From an uncultured Duncaniella sp. (GTDB lineage Bacteria > Bacteroidota > Bacteroidia > Bacteroidales > Muribaculaceae), in contig CAJUIX010000032.1 of assembly GCA_910586665.1 (NCBI GenBank), positions 1 through 17,014 of the forward strand: DNA of 17,014 bases. The letters run 5' to 3'. Below the pieces are notes generated by a model. The model saw only the letters and a list, made by a program, of their open reading frames with translations. It made no database searches and had not been told where the DNA came from. Position numbers and translations under genes: made by a program. How positions within the stretch are numbered: the stretch's first letter is position 1; the number at the start of each line of letters is the position of its first letter. Below are positions 7,454-14,030 of this stretch, piece after piece.

Positions 7454-8464
7454 TTAGCCGTTTACTTTCTTCATGTGGGCGATGAGGTCGAGAACCTTGT
7501 TAGAGTAACCAATCTCGTTGTCATACCAAGAAACAACCTTAACGAAAGTAGGAGTAAGCTGGATACCTGCCTTTGCGTCGAAGATCGAGGTGAGGGGGCA
7601 GCCGAGGAAGTCGCTTGATACGACTGCGTCCTCAGTGTAGCCGAGGATACCCTTGAGTTCGCCCTCAGAAGCTTCCTTCATGGCAGCGCAGATTTCCTCG
7701 TAAGTAGCGGGCTTGGCGAGGTTGACAGTGAGGTCAACTACAGATACGTCGAGGGTGGGGACACGCATTGACATACCGGTGAGCTTACCGTTGAGCTCGG
7801 GGATAACTTTGCCTACAGCCTTGGCAGCGCCGGTTGAAGAGGGGATGATGTTGCCGGAAGCAGCACGGCCACCGCGCCAGTCCTTCATAGAGGGACCGTC
7901 GACAGTCTTCTGGGTAGCTGTGGTAGAGTGAACTGTAGTCATGAGGCCTTCAACAACGCCGAACTTGTCGTTGAGCACCTTGGTGATAGGAGCAAGACAG
8001 TTGGTGGTGCAAGAAGCGTTAGATACGAACTGGGTACCCTTCACATACTTGTCCTGGTTAACACCGCAAACGAACATGGGGGTATCGTCCTTCGAGGGAG
8101 CTGACATAACTACATATTTTGCGCCGGCTTCGATGTGGGCCTGGGCTTTTTCCTTAGTAAGGAAGAGACCTGTAGACTCAACAACATACTCTGCACCTAC
8201 TGCACCCCAGCCAATTTCAGCGGGATTTTTGCATGCGGTAACGCGGATGGCCTTGCCATTGACGATAAGAAGGCTCTTCTCGAGATCGTAATCAACTGTG
8301 CCGTCAAATTTGCCGTGCATAGTGTCATACTTGAGCATGTATGCCATGTAGTCAACGGGAAGGAGGTCATTGATTGCAACTACCTCGATGTCATCGCGCT
8401 TGGTTGAAGCACGGAACACGAACCGACCGATACGGCCAAATCCATTAATACCTATTTTTGTCAT
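7454..8464 (-). CDS. gapA: Glyceraldehyde-3-phosphate dehydrogenase, type I
   Basis: A full-length 336-residue GAPDH, catalysing oxidative phosphorylation of glyceraldehyde-3-phosphate to 1,3-bisphosphoglycerate with NAD+ in glycolysis. The N-terminal Rossmann motif is INGFGRIGR (5-13). Asp33 after the second strand (VVAINDLLP) suggests NAD+ rather than NADP+ use. The active-site motif SNASCTTNC carries the nucleophile Cys152, and His179 in TTVHS is the catalytic base. WRGGRAASGNIIPSSTGAAKA and the C-terminal SWYDNEIGYS are intact. It is monocistronic, with a -7 box about 125 bases upstream, a structured leader and a strong terminator. Its codon use looks strongly biased, as expected of an abundant enzyme. 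Symbol gap is used in some Bacteroidetes annotations. Confidence 0.97.
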   Translation of the reverse strand: MTKIGINGFGRIGRFVFRASTKRDDIEVVAINDLLPVDYMAYMLKYDTMHGKFDGTVDYDLEKSLLIVNGKAIRVTACKNPAEIGWGAVGAEYVVESTGLFLTKEKAQAHIEAGAKYVVMSAPSKDDTPMFVCGVNQDKYVKGTQFVSNASCTTNCLAPITKVLNDKFGVVEGLMTTVHSTTATQKTVDGPSMKDWRGGRAASGNIIPSSTGAAKAVGKVIPELNGKLTGMSMRVPTLDVSVVDLTVNLAKPATYEEICAAMKEASEGELKGILGYTEDAVVSSDFLGCPLTSIFDAKAGIQLTPTFVKVVSWYDNEIGYSNKVLDLIAHMKKVNG

Positions 8465-8528
8465 AATCTTTATAAAAAAATTGGGTTGTTAAATTATTTT
8501 CCTATTGAAAATTGAAATCATGAGGGGT

Positions 8529-8572
8529 TGCCGTCACCGGCAGAGCCTTCAATCCGAGCGTCATTTCGACGC
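8529..8572 (-). promoter_or_regulatory. Structured 5' leader of gapA (two hairpins)
   Basis: On the minus strand two small hairpins occur in the presumed gapA leader: GCGTC-gaaat-GACGC (8558-8572) and TGCCG-GTGA-CGGCA (8529-8542), the second closed by a GNRA-type tetraloop. They lie 65-108 bases before the start codon. No poly-U run or known riboswitch pattern accompanies them. They might stabilise the mRNA or affect translation; this is inference. Confidence 0.4.
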
Positions 8573-8588
8573 CTTTCTAAAACCGCCA

Positions 8589-8596
8589 CAAAGTTA
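8589..8596 (-). promoter_or_regulatory. Putative -7 box for gapA
   Basis: The minus strand reads TAACTTTG, matching TAnnTTTG, followed by GCGG-rich sequence. It predicts transcription from near 8582 and a leader of about 118 bases. No good -33 TTTG is present; the upstream sequence is an A-rich tract on the minus strand. Confidence 0.55.
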
Positions 8597-8738
8597 GTAT
8601 TTTTTTTTGAATTTTTGAGGGCATATATGAAAATAAAATTGGCGTTTTTTGCTCTATTTTATATAAAAAAGCTAAATAAAGCTCCATAAATGTAGAAATA
8701 AGATGTTTTTTTATACGAGCATGTTTAAAAATTCTTAC

Positions 8739-8747
8739 TACCTTTGC
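8739..8747 (+). promoter_or_regulatory. Putative -7 box for mscL
   Basis: TACCTTTGC matches TAnnTTTG and lies 65 bases before the mscL ATG. A small hairpin TGCG-cctga-CGCA (8744-8756) overlaps it. No -33 TTTG at the expected spacing. Confidence 0.5.
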
Positions 8748-8812
8748 GCCTGACGCAGAACCTACAAATTAAAAAGACAAATTAATATCCACATACTTGT
8801 ACTATTTATATT

Positions 8813-9244
8813 ATGTCATTCATTAAAGAATTCAAGGAGTTTGCCATGCGTGGCAATGTAATCGACATGGCAGTCGGCGTTGTAATCGGTGCCGCTTTCG
8901 GCAAAATCATCTCGTCGCTCGTCGACGACATAATCATGCCTCTTGTCGGCGTGGCCACCGGCGGCATGAATTTCACTGATTATAAATTTGTTATCCAGCA
9001 GGCGGTCATCGACGGCACCACCCAGGAAGTATTGAAGCCCGAAGTGTCGCTCAACTGGGGAACATGGATTCAGACCATCGTCGACTTCCTCATCGTAGCC
9101 TTCTGTATCTTTGTCGCAATCAAGGCCATCAACCAGCTCAAGCGCAAGGAGGAGGAACCAGCTGCTCCCGAAGCCGCGCCCGAGCCTACGAAAGAAGAGG
9201 TGCTCCTCACCGAGATCCGCGACCTTCTTAAAGAGAAGAAATAA
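8813..9244 (+). CDS. mscL: Large-conductance mechanosensitive channel MscL
   Basis: A 143-residue MscL, slightly longer than the 136-residue E. coli protein. It forms a homopentameric inner-membrane pore that opens under membrane tension during osmotic downshock. The N-terminal amphipathic helix SFIKEFKEFAMRGNVIDMAVG (2-22) leads into TM1 with the family motif VGVVIGAAFGKIISSLVDDIIMP (about 21-43), which lines the gate. A periplasmic loop covers about 46-80, TM2 is about 82-107 (WIQTIVDFLIVAFCIFVAIKA), and a charged C-terminal bundle helix follows. A Pro/Ala/Glu-rich linker (EEEPAAPEAAPEPTKEE, about 113-129) accounts for the extra length. The gene stands alone with its own promoter and ends just before a large bidirectional terminator. 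Confidence 0.97.
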   Translation: MSFIKEFKEFAMRGNVIDMAVGVVIGAAFGKIISSLVDDIIMPLVGVATGGMNFTDYKFVIQQAVIDGTTQEVLKPEVSLNWGTWIQTIVDFLIVAFCIFVAIKAINQLKRKEEEPAAPEAAPEPTKEEVLLTEIRDLLKEKK

Positions 9245-9259
9245 AGTCCTTGTAAAACC

Positions 9260-9305
9260 AATAAAGAATCAGGCAGCGGCATATGCCGCTGCCTGATTCT
9301 TTATT
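9260..9305. terminator. Bidirectional terminator, 46-bp perfect palindrome
   Basis: The arms at 9260-9282 and 9283-9305 are exact reverse complements (23 bases each, no spacer; centre GCAT/ATGC). The GC-rich core has A-rich and T-rich flanks that give a U-rich 3' side on either strand. It sits 15 bases after mscL and serves the convergent DUF3237 gene too. Its right arm contains that gene's stop codon (9301-9303) and two bases of its last sense codon. Confidence 0.92.
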
Positions 9306-9795
9306 CTACCACCCAAACACGGAGCACTATCCCGTCAGGCTCGAATCTGACAGGGCGACAGACGAAAATCCTGTCATTGAGCCAGCCGTAAGGAGAATTG
9401 ACATCCGCTTCAAACTTCGGACTCGTAACAAAATAATTCTTACCGCCGGCATTGCTGCTGACTCCTAAGTTTGTTACATTAATATATGTGGAGTCCTCGG
9501 TCAGCAGAGTGTAAACGGCCTTGTACTCCACACGTCCGCAGAGAGTGTCGACCATCTGATAATCGGCGCCACCCGGGATAATCCTTGCTTTCAGTTCGCC
9601 GCTCACCTCTCCGCCGGTAATCGGAATCATGACCCTCTTGCCACCCGGAATGTCACCGGCCACTATAGCCCTGCCGCACTTGGCATGTATGTCAAACACC
9701 TCCCGGAGTCCTGGAGCTTCGGCTACGGCACCCATGCCGCATAAGAGCGCGGCGAGTGCTGATAATATAAACGGTAATTTATTTGTTTTGCACAC
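9301..9795 (-). CDS. Secreted DUF3237 (UPF0311) family protein
   Basis: A 164-residue protein with a signal peptide (CKTNKLPFILSALAALLCG, then MGAVAEA) and a mature DUF3237 domain. Family signatures are GEVSGELKARIIPGGADYQ (about 63-81), EYKAVYTLLTEDSTYINVTNLG (89-110), YFVTSPKFEAD (about 120-130) and YGWLNDRIFVCRPVRFEPDG (136-155), ending in VLRVWVVE. DUF3237 proteins form a small beta-barrel; their biochemical role is not established. The start is GTG at 9793-9795, since the only in-frame upstream sequence before a stop has no ATG and this start gives a normal signal peptide. Its stop codon lies inside the terminator shared with mscL. It is 59 bases after the LuxR-type gene on the same strand, so co-transcription is possible. 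Confidence 0.8.
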   Translation of the reverse strand: MCKTNKLPFILSALAALLCGMGAVAEAPGLREVFDIHAKCGRAIVAGDIPGGKRVMIPITGGEVSGELKARIIPGGADYQMVDTLCGRVEYKAVYTLLTEDSTYINVTNLGVSSNAGGKNYFVTSPKFEADVNSPYGWLNDRIFVCRPVRFEPDGIVLRVWVVE

Positions 9796-9854
9796 AACTA
9801 ATTGAATTAATTATTATTAAAATAAATCGTACTAATAACATATTATAGCTGAAG

Positions 9855-10610
9855 CTATATTAGCCCCATCTTCAATCCTATTTTAACCGCTTCCGCTGTA
9901 TTGGCGACATTCAAACGTGAGAGTATGTTTTGTCGGTGACGGTAAACCGTATTCAATGAAATGCACAATGTGGTCGAAATCTGTTTACTTGACATACCCT
10001 TTGAGAGTAAGGCAAGCACCTCCTTTTCTCTCGACGAAAGAATATTGTTACTGATACTGTTCAATAAGTCAGAACCTATGATTTCCCCCGTGGTTAGATT
10101 TATAATTTCGCCCTCGAAATCATTACTGCGGCACACACCTATCGGCATATATGTACAAAGACCGATATTGATATTGCCGGTTGTAGTCACTTCAAGATAA
10201 CGGCCTTGATGAATAATCGGGAAATCACGCCCATCATATCTCAAGTTTAACTTACTTGATTGTATGAAGTCATTTCTCTTGTCGCTCTGAACCGATTTTA
10301 TAAACTCTATGAATCTAAGTTCAAGCACATGTCGGTCAAGTAAATCCTTATGGTCCACCAACGAGAATATGATGTCCTCAAAAGCGGATTCAGTCTCAGT
10401 ATAAGGACTAATTCCAATACAACGGCCAAAATATCCGGAATATATATAACATCGATTCTCGACGAAATCAGATATTACAGCTATCCCACCTTGGACCTTC
10501 GCTATGATTTTAGCATTGTGGCAATATTCAATCAGGCGGGATTTATGGTCTGTATGGCCTAACCCAGCCTGAGAAAGTAATCTATTCTTAAACTTATTCT
10601 CTATATCCAT
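9855..10610 (-). CDS. LuxR-type transcriptional regulator with N-terminal sensor-like domain
   Basis: Starting at the ATG at 10608-10610 the protein has 251 residues. The last 62 (190-251) are a LuxR/NarL-type helix-turn-helix: ILSSREKEVLALLSKGMSSK, QISTTLCISLNTVYRHRQNI, then LSRLNVANTAEAVKIGLKMG, with the conserved SxREKEVL and VxxHxxNI patterns. There is no CheY-like receiver. The N-terminal 185 residues look like a PAS-type ligand-sensing module, possibly detecting a small molecule, in keeping with many Bacteroidetes LuxR proteins; this is inference. A longer frame to 10673 would use GTG or an ATG that overlaps the promoter boxes, so I prefer 10610. It faces the DUF1349/MFS operon across overlapping promoters and is its likely regulator. 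Confidence 0.82.
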   Translation of the reverse strand: MDIENKFKNRLLSQAGLGHTDHKSRLIEYCHNAKIIAKVQGGIAVISDFVENRCYIYSGYFGRCIGISPYTETESAFEDIIFSLVDHKDLLDRHVLELRFIEFIKSVQSDKRNDFIQSSKLNLRYDGRDFPIIHQGRYLEVTTTGNINIGLCTYMPIGVCRSNDFEGEIINLTTGEIIGSDLLNSISNNILSSREKEVLALLSKGMSSKQISTTLCISLNTVYRHRQNILSRLNVANTAEAVKIGLKMGLI

Positions 10611-10636
10611 TGATACAAAATGGCTAAAATTAACTA

Positions 10637-10667
10637 TTGCCGGGATGAAGATTCCGCAGTAATTTTG
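10637..10667 (+). promoter_or_regulatory. Putative promoter for the DUF1349-MFS operon
   Basis: TTG (10637-10639), 20 bases, then TAATTTTG (10660-10667) fit the Bacteroidetes -33/-7 consensus well. The start would be near 10675. It lies upstream of, and partly opposite, the LuxR promoter; the two -7 boxes are inverted repeats of each other. Confidence 0.65.
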
Positions 10668-10672
10668 CATCA

Positions 10673-10701
10673 CAAAATTAATTAAAATCTTCCAAACTCA
10701 A
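10673..10701 (-). promoter_or_regulatory. Putative promoter for the LuxR-type gene
   Basis: On the minus strand TTG (10699-10701) is followed by 18 bases and TAATTTTG (10673-10680). Transcription would begin near 10666, about 56 bases before the ATG at 10610. The -7 box and its plus-strand counterpart (10660-10667) form an exact 8-bp inverted repeat separated by CATCA. Confidence 0.5.
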
Positions 10702-10709
10702 TAATCACG

Positions 10710-11438
10710 GTGTTGTCACTGCTCGCATGTGCCCTATTGCCATGTCGGAATGAGCATAAACAACAATCCATAAAAACTGACAAATCGAATATGGGAAAAA
10801 ACGACACAATCCTGAAGCCATTTGTGGCTGAAAACTTATTCTGGATTCGTGAACCCGAACAATTCACAATCACGGACTCTCTTATTACAATTGTTTCAGA
10901 ACCTCACACCGACCTGTGGCAGCGCACCTATTATGGGTTCAGTAATGACAATGCCCCGGTGCTACAAATGAGAACTTCCAACAAATTGTTTTCTTTCACC
11001 GTGAAGACATCGTTCAACAGTTCAGCTCTGTTTGACCAATGCGGTATAGCAATCTATCTCGACAGCGATAACTGGATGAAAGCGTCAATTGAATACGAGA
11101 ATGAGGAATATCAAAGGCTGGGTAGTGTTGTGACAAACAACGGATATTCCGACTGGGCCACACATGACATACCTTCATCCATAAAAGAAATGTGGTATCG
11201 TCTTAGCCGTCGAGGAAGTGACTATTATATCGAAACGAGTACTGACGGTATAACCTTTCACCAAATGCGCACTTTTCACTTAGACAAAGGAGATGGAGAA
11301 ATCTCCTTCGGAATATATGCGGCAAGTCCGGTTGACAATTCATTCACCGCACGATTCTCTGAAATGAAAGTCGGAGAGTGTAAATGGCAGCCTTGGTCAG
11401 CGGAAGACACAGATTTCAAACAGACCACAAACAAATAA
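10710..11438 (+). CDS. DUF1349 (concanavalin A-like) protein
   Basis: The frame is open from GTG at 10710 (242 residues); the domain begins after an ATG at 10791, which would give 215 residues. The DUF1349 family pattern covers nearly all of the shorter form: FWIREPEQFTITDSLITIVS, EPHTDLWQRTYYGFSNDNAP, FSFTVKTSFNSSALFDQCGI, YLDSDNWMKASIEY, TNNGYSDWATHDIP, MWYRLSRRGSDYYIETSTDG. This is a beta-sandwich related to the C-terminal domain of some glycoside hydrolases. Catalysis is not established. Between 10701 and 10745 the same frame encodes a hydrophobic run (ITVLSLLACALLPC) resembling part of a lipoprotein signal peptide, but without an upstream ATG. It may be a degraded or alternatively started signal. 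The MFS gene starts one base after its stop. Confidence 0.8.
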   Translation: MLSLLACALLPCRNEHKQQSIKTDKSNMGKNDTILKPFVAENLFWIREPEQFTITDSLITIVSEPHTDLWQRTYYGFSNDNAPVLQMRTSNKLFSFTVKTSFNSSALFDQCGIAIYLDSDNWMKASIEYENEEYQRLGSVVTNNGYSDWATHDIPSSIKEMWYRLSRRGSDYYIETSTDGITFHQMRTFHLDKGDGEISFGIYAASPVDNSFTARFSEMKVGECKWQPWSAEDTDFKQTTNK

Positions 11439-11439
11439 G

Positions 11440-12633
11440 ATGAATATACTCCACCAACAACATAAGCATTTACTTGTCGCTAATCGCGTCGCTTTTATGG
11501 TAATAGGAGTTCTCGAGGCAGCGTGGGCACCGCTTGTTCCATATGTAAAAAGTGTTTTTGCAATAGATGAAGGCACTCTCGGATTGCTAATGCTATGCAG
11601 TGGGTTTGGCTCTATCTGCGCCCTTCCGCTTTCCGGCTTTCTTGTAAATCGTTATGGTGCTAAGAAAGTCATTTATGTGTCAGGATTACTGATGGCATTT
11701 GCATTATTAACGATAAGCCTGCTTATAAATGTATGGCTGACAGGTGTGATGCTTATGATTTTTGGAGGCTGCACCATAACCATTGATGTTGCAGCAAACA
11801 TGAATGGCGTTGTCATCGAGCGCAAGACGGGGCGGCATCTTATGTCTGGTTTTCATGGCGGTTATTCACTTGGGACATTGATTGGAGCAGGTGCAATGAG
11901 CGTGTTGTTTACTTTGGGGATTATTCCCAAGTGGGCAGTTGTCATTTGCATGGTGTCAACTTTGCTTGCGATGATATTCGGATGCAGGGATTTGTTGCCG
12001 AAAGAAGAACTTGAGACAGACGTGCCTGTTGAGAGACCGAAAAAAAGCAAATTATATATTCCGCCTATGGTTATTGTGGTTGGATTGCTATGCTTTATAA
12101 TGTATGCCTCGGAGGGTGTTGTAATGGGTTGGTCGGCAATATTTGTCAGTCAGGAACGTGGCGTCGACATGTCCGTAGCCGGATTTTTCTACACAGCTTT
12201 CGCCGTAGCAATGACAATTTTTAGGCTATGCGGTGACAAGATTGTCGATAGATTAGGGCGGAGAATTGTTGTCGCAGGAGGGGCATTACTCATTACCGTC
12301 GGCTTCATAACAGTAGTATCTGTCAATAACTCTATTGCTTCTGCTGTTGGCTTTGCGATGGTAGGTTGCGGGGCCGCCAATGTTGTTCCCCAGCTCGTGT
12401 CCTTCGCAGCACACATAAAAGGAATGGCTGTACACAACATTATTAGTCTAATTAACGCTCTCGGATATTCAGGCATACTCATAGGCCCAGTAATAATCGG
12501 ATTTGTAGGTAAAAATTATGGTTTACACATGTCTTTTATTGGAATTGCCTTTTTTACTTTAATTGTTGCGATGGTCACGTCCATAATATTAAAAGACAGA
12601 TATGTTTCCTCTACACAGATAGATATGCAATAA
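11440..12633 (+). CDS. MFS transporter, YbjJ/fucose-permease-like
   Basis: A 397-residue integral membrane protein with about 12 hydrophobic helices, the standard major facilitator size. Helix 1 contains GVLEAAWAPLVPYVKSVF (about 23-40), as in YbjJ-type permeases, followed by GTLGLLMLCSGFGSI. The loop 2-3 signature is LVNRYGAKKVIYVSG (about 68-82). A charged central loop (KEELETDVPVERPKKSK, about 188-204) separates the two six-helix halves. The second-half loop repeats the signature as DKIVDRLGRRIVV. Substrate is not readable; related carriers move sugars or small acids by H+ symport. Its ATG follows the DUF1349 stop by one base (TAAGATG), which suggests translational coupling. The operon ends at the terminator at 12648-12696. 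Base composition is visibly more AT-rich than the flanking gapA and glyA genes. Confidence 0.88.
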   Translation: MNILHQQHKHLLVANRVAFMVIGVLEAAWAPLVPYVKSVFAIDEGTLGLLMLCSGFGSICALPLSGFLVNRYGAKKVIYVSGLLMAFALLTISLLINVWLTGVMLMIFGGCTITIDVAANMNGVVIERKTGRHLMSGFHGGYSLGTLIGAGAMSVLFTLGIIPKWAVVICMVSTLLAMIFGCRDLLPKEELETDVPVERPKKSKLYIPPMVIVVGLLCFIMYASEGVVMGWSAIFVSQERGVDMSVAGFFYTAFAVAMTIFRLCGDKIVDRLGRRIVVAGGALLITVGFITVVSVNNSIASAVGFAMVGCGAANVVPQLVSFAAHIKGMAVHNIISLINALGYSGILIGPVIIGFVGKNYGLHMSFIGIAFFTLIVAMVTSIILKDRYVSSTQIDMQ

Positions 12634-12647
12634 GATTATAATTCGGA

Positions 12648-12696
12648 AATAATATAAGGATGCCATGACGTAACGTCATGGCATCCTTATATTATT
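12648..12696. terminator. Bidirectional terminator between MFS and glyA
   Basis: Two 24-base arms (12648-12671 and 12673-12696) are exact reverse complements around one base. The core is GGATGCCATGACGT and the flanks are AATAATATAA / TTATATTATT, giving a U-rich end in both directions. It lies 14 bases after the MFS stop and 20 bases after the glyA stop. Confidence 0.92.
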
Positions 12697-12716
12697 AGAT
12701 ATATTATAGGTATACG

Positions 12717-13997
12717 TTAGTACGCAAACATCGGATAAGGCTGCATGGTGGCATTGACCTTGGCGCGGACAGCGGCAATGTTCTCAGCCGACTCCGGATT
12801 GCGGAGCACTGTGTCAATCATCTCTGCAATCTCAAGCATGAGCGGCTCCTTGGCGCCACGGGTGGTGATTGCAGGTGTGCCGAGACGGATGCCGGAGGTC
12901 TGGAAGGGGCTGCGGGAGTCGAAGGGGACCATGTTCTTGTTGGCAGTAATGTCGGCAAGTACAAGTGCCTTCTCTGCCACCTTGCCGGTAAGCTCGGGGA
13001 ACTTACTGCGGAGGTCAACGAGGATGCAGTGGTTGTCAGTGCCGCCCGATACAATGTTATAGCCCATGTCGAGGAGGGCACCTGCGAGGACAGCTGCATT
13101 TTTCTTAACCTGAAGCTGATATTCGCGGAACTCAGGCTGGAGAGCCTCGCCAAAGGCAACGGCCTTGGCTGCAATCACATGCTCGAGCGGACCGCCCTGG
13201 ACACCGGGGAACACGGCAGAGTCAAGCAACTGCGACATCATCTTGACAACACCCTTGGGAGTAGTCTTGCCCCACGGATTCTCGAAGTCCTCACCCATCA
13301 TGATTACGCCGCCGCGCGGACCGCGGAGGGTCTTGTGGGTTGTAGTAGTCACAATATGTGCATATTTCACAGGGTTGTCAAGCAGCCCGGCAGCAATAAG
13401 TCCGGCGGGGTGAGCCATATCGACCATGAAGATAGCACCAATCTCGTCGGCGAGGCGACGCATGCGTGCGTAGTCCCACTCGCGGCTGTAGGCGCTCGCG
13501 CCACCGATAATCAGACGCGGACGCTCGCGGCGTGCCACCTCTTCCATCTGCTCGTAGTCGACACGGCCGGTCTCGCGGTCCACATTATATTCGAGAGCCT
13601 GGAACATAAGGCCTGAGAAATTGACAGGGCTTCCGTGCGAAAGGTGGCCTCCGTGGCTGAGGTTCAGACCGAGGAACTTGTCGCCGGGGTTGAGACATGC
13701 CATAAACACGGCCATGTTGGCCTGGGCGCCGGAATGGGGCTGCACGTTGGCCCACTTTGCCCCGAACAGGCTTTTCAGGCGCTCAATGGCGATACTTTCA
13801 GCCTCGTCGACAACCTCGCAACCGCCATAGTAACGGTGGCCGGGATAGCCTTCGGCATATTTGTTGGTGAGACACGAACCCATAGCGCGCATCACCTGCT
13901 CACTGACGAAATTTTCGGAGGCAATCAGCTCTATTCCTTTTTTCTGGCGCTGATGCTCACGCTCGATAATGTCGAAGATAACTTTGTCCTCTTTCAT
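12717..13997 (-). CDS. glyA: Serine hydroxymethyltransferase
   Basis: A complete 426-residue PLP-dependent enzyme that interconverts serine plus tetrahydrofolate with glycine plus 5,10-methylene-tetrahydrofolate, the main source of one-carbon units. Key parts: GIELIASENFVSEQV (21-35), LTNKYAEGYPGHRYYGGCE (43-61) for substrate and PLP contact, VQPHSGAQANMAVF (85-98), VDMAHPAGLIAAG (192-204) with the cofactor-contacting Asp193, and VTTTTHKTLRGPRGG (216-230), where Lys222 forms the PLP Schiff base. Length and motifs match bacterial SHMT. It is the last gene of the pyrB-pyrI-flavin reductase-glyA run, 33 bases after the flavin reductase, and ends before a bidirectional terminator. No regulator-binding site specific to glyA is seen in that 33-base gap. 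Confidence 0.97.
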   Translation of the reverse strand: MKEDKVIFDIIEREHQRQKKGIELIASENFVSEQVMRAMGSCLTNKYAEGYPGHRYYGGCEVVDEAESIAIERLKSLFGAKWANVQPHSGAQANMAVFMACLNPGDKFLGLNLSHGGHLSHGSPVNFSGLMFQALEYNVDRETGRVDYEQMEEVARRERPRLIIGGASAYSREWDYARMRRLADEIGAIFMVDMAHPAGLIAAGLLDNPVKYAHIVTTTTHKTLRGPRGGVIMMGEDFENPWGKTTPKGVVKMMSQLLDSAVFPGVQGGPLEHVIAAKAVAFGEALQPEFREYQLQVKKNAAVLAGALLDMGYNIVSGGTDNHCILVDLRSKFPELTGKVAEKALVLADITANKNMVPFDSRSPFQTSGIRLGTPAITTRGAKEPLMLEIAEMIDTVLRNPESAENIAAVRAKVNATMQPYPMFAY

Positions 13998-14030
13998 TGA
14001 ATTAATTTATTGATTAATCTGATTTATTCA

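Larger units (their letters stand above)
8465..8812. other. Divergent gapA/mscL intergenic region
   Basis: This 348-base gap holds the gapA leader (two hairpins) and its -7 box on the minus strand, then an AT-rich stretch (about 8597-8730) with no feature I can support, then the mscL -7 box and leader on the plus strand. No convincing gene lies here; the only small frame (8627-8689, 20 codons) is treated as chance. Confidence 0.6.

Noticed and set aside
8627..8689. 20-codon plus-strand frame encoding a hydrophobic, basic peptide (MKIKLAFFALFYIKKLNKAP)
   Set aside because: It resembles a small toxin-like peptide, but it lies in an AT-rich tract where such frames arise by chance, and no promoter or antisense RNA signal is seen.
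9844..9859. Small hairpin TATAGCT-ga-AGCTATA overlapping the LuxR stop codon
   Set aside because: AT-rich short stem without a U run; could be chance, so no terminator is called between the LuxR and DUF3237 genes.
13029..13616. 195-codon plus-strand frame opposite glyA
   Set aside because: Antisense to intact glyA with no domain, promoter or independent support.
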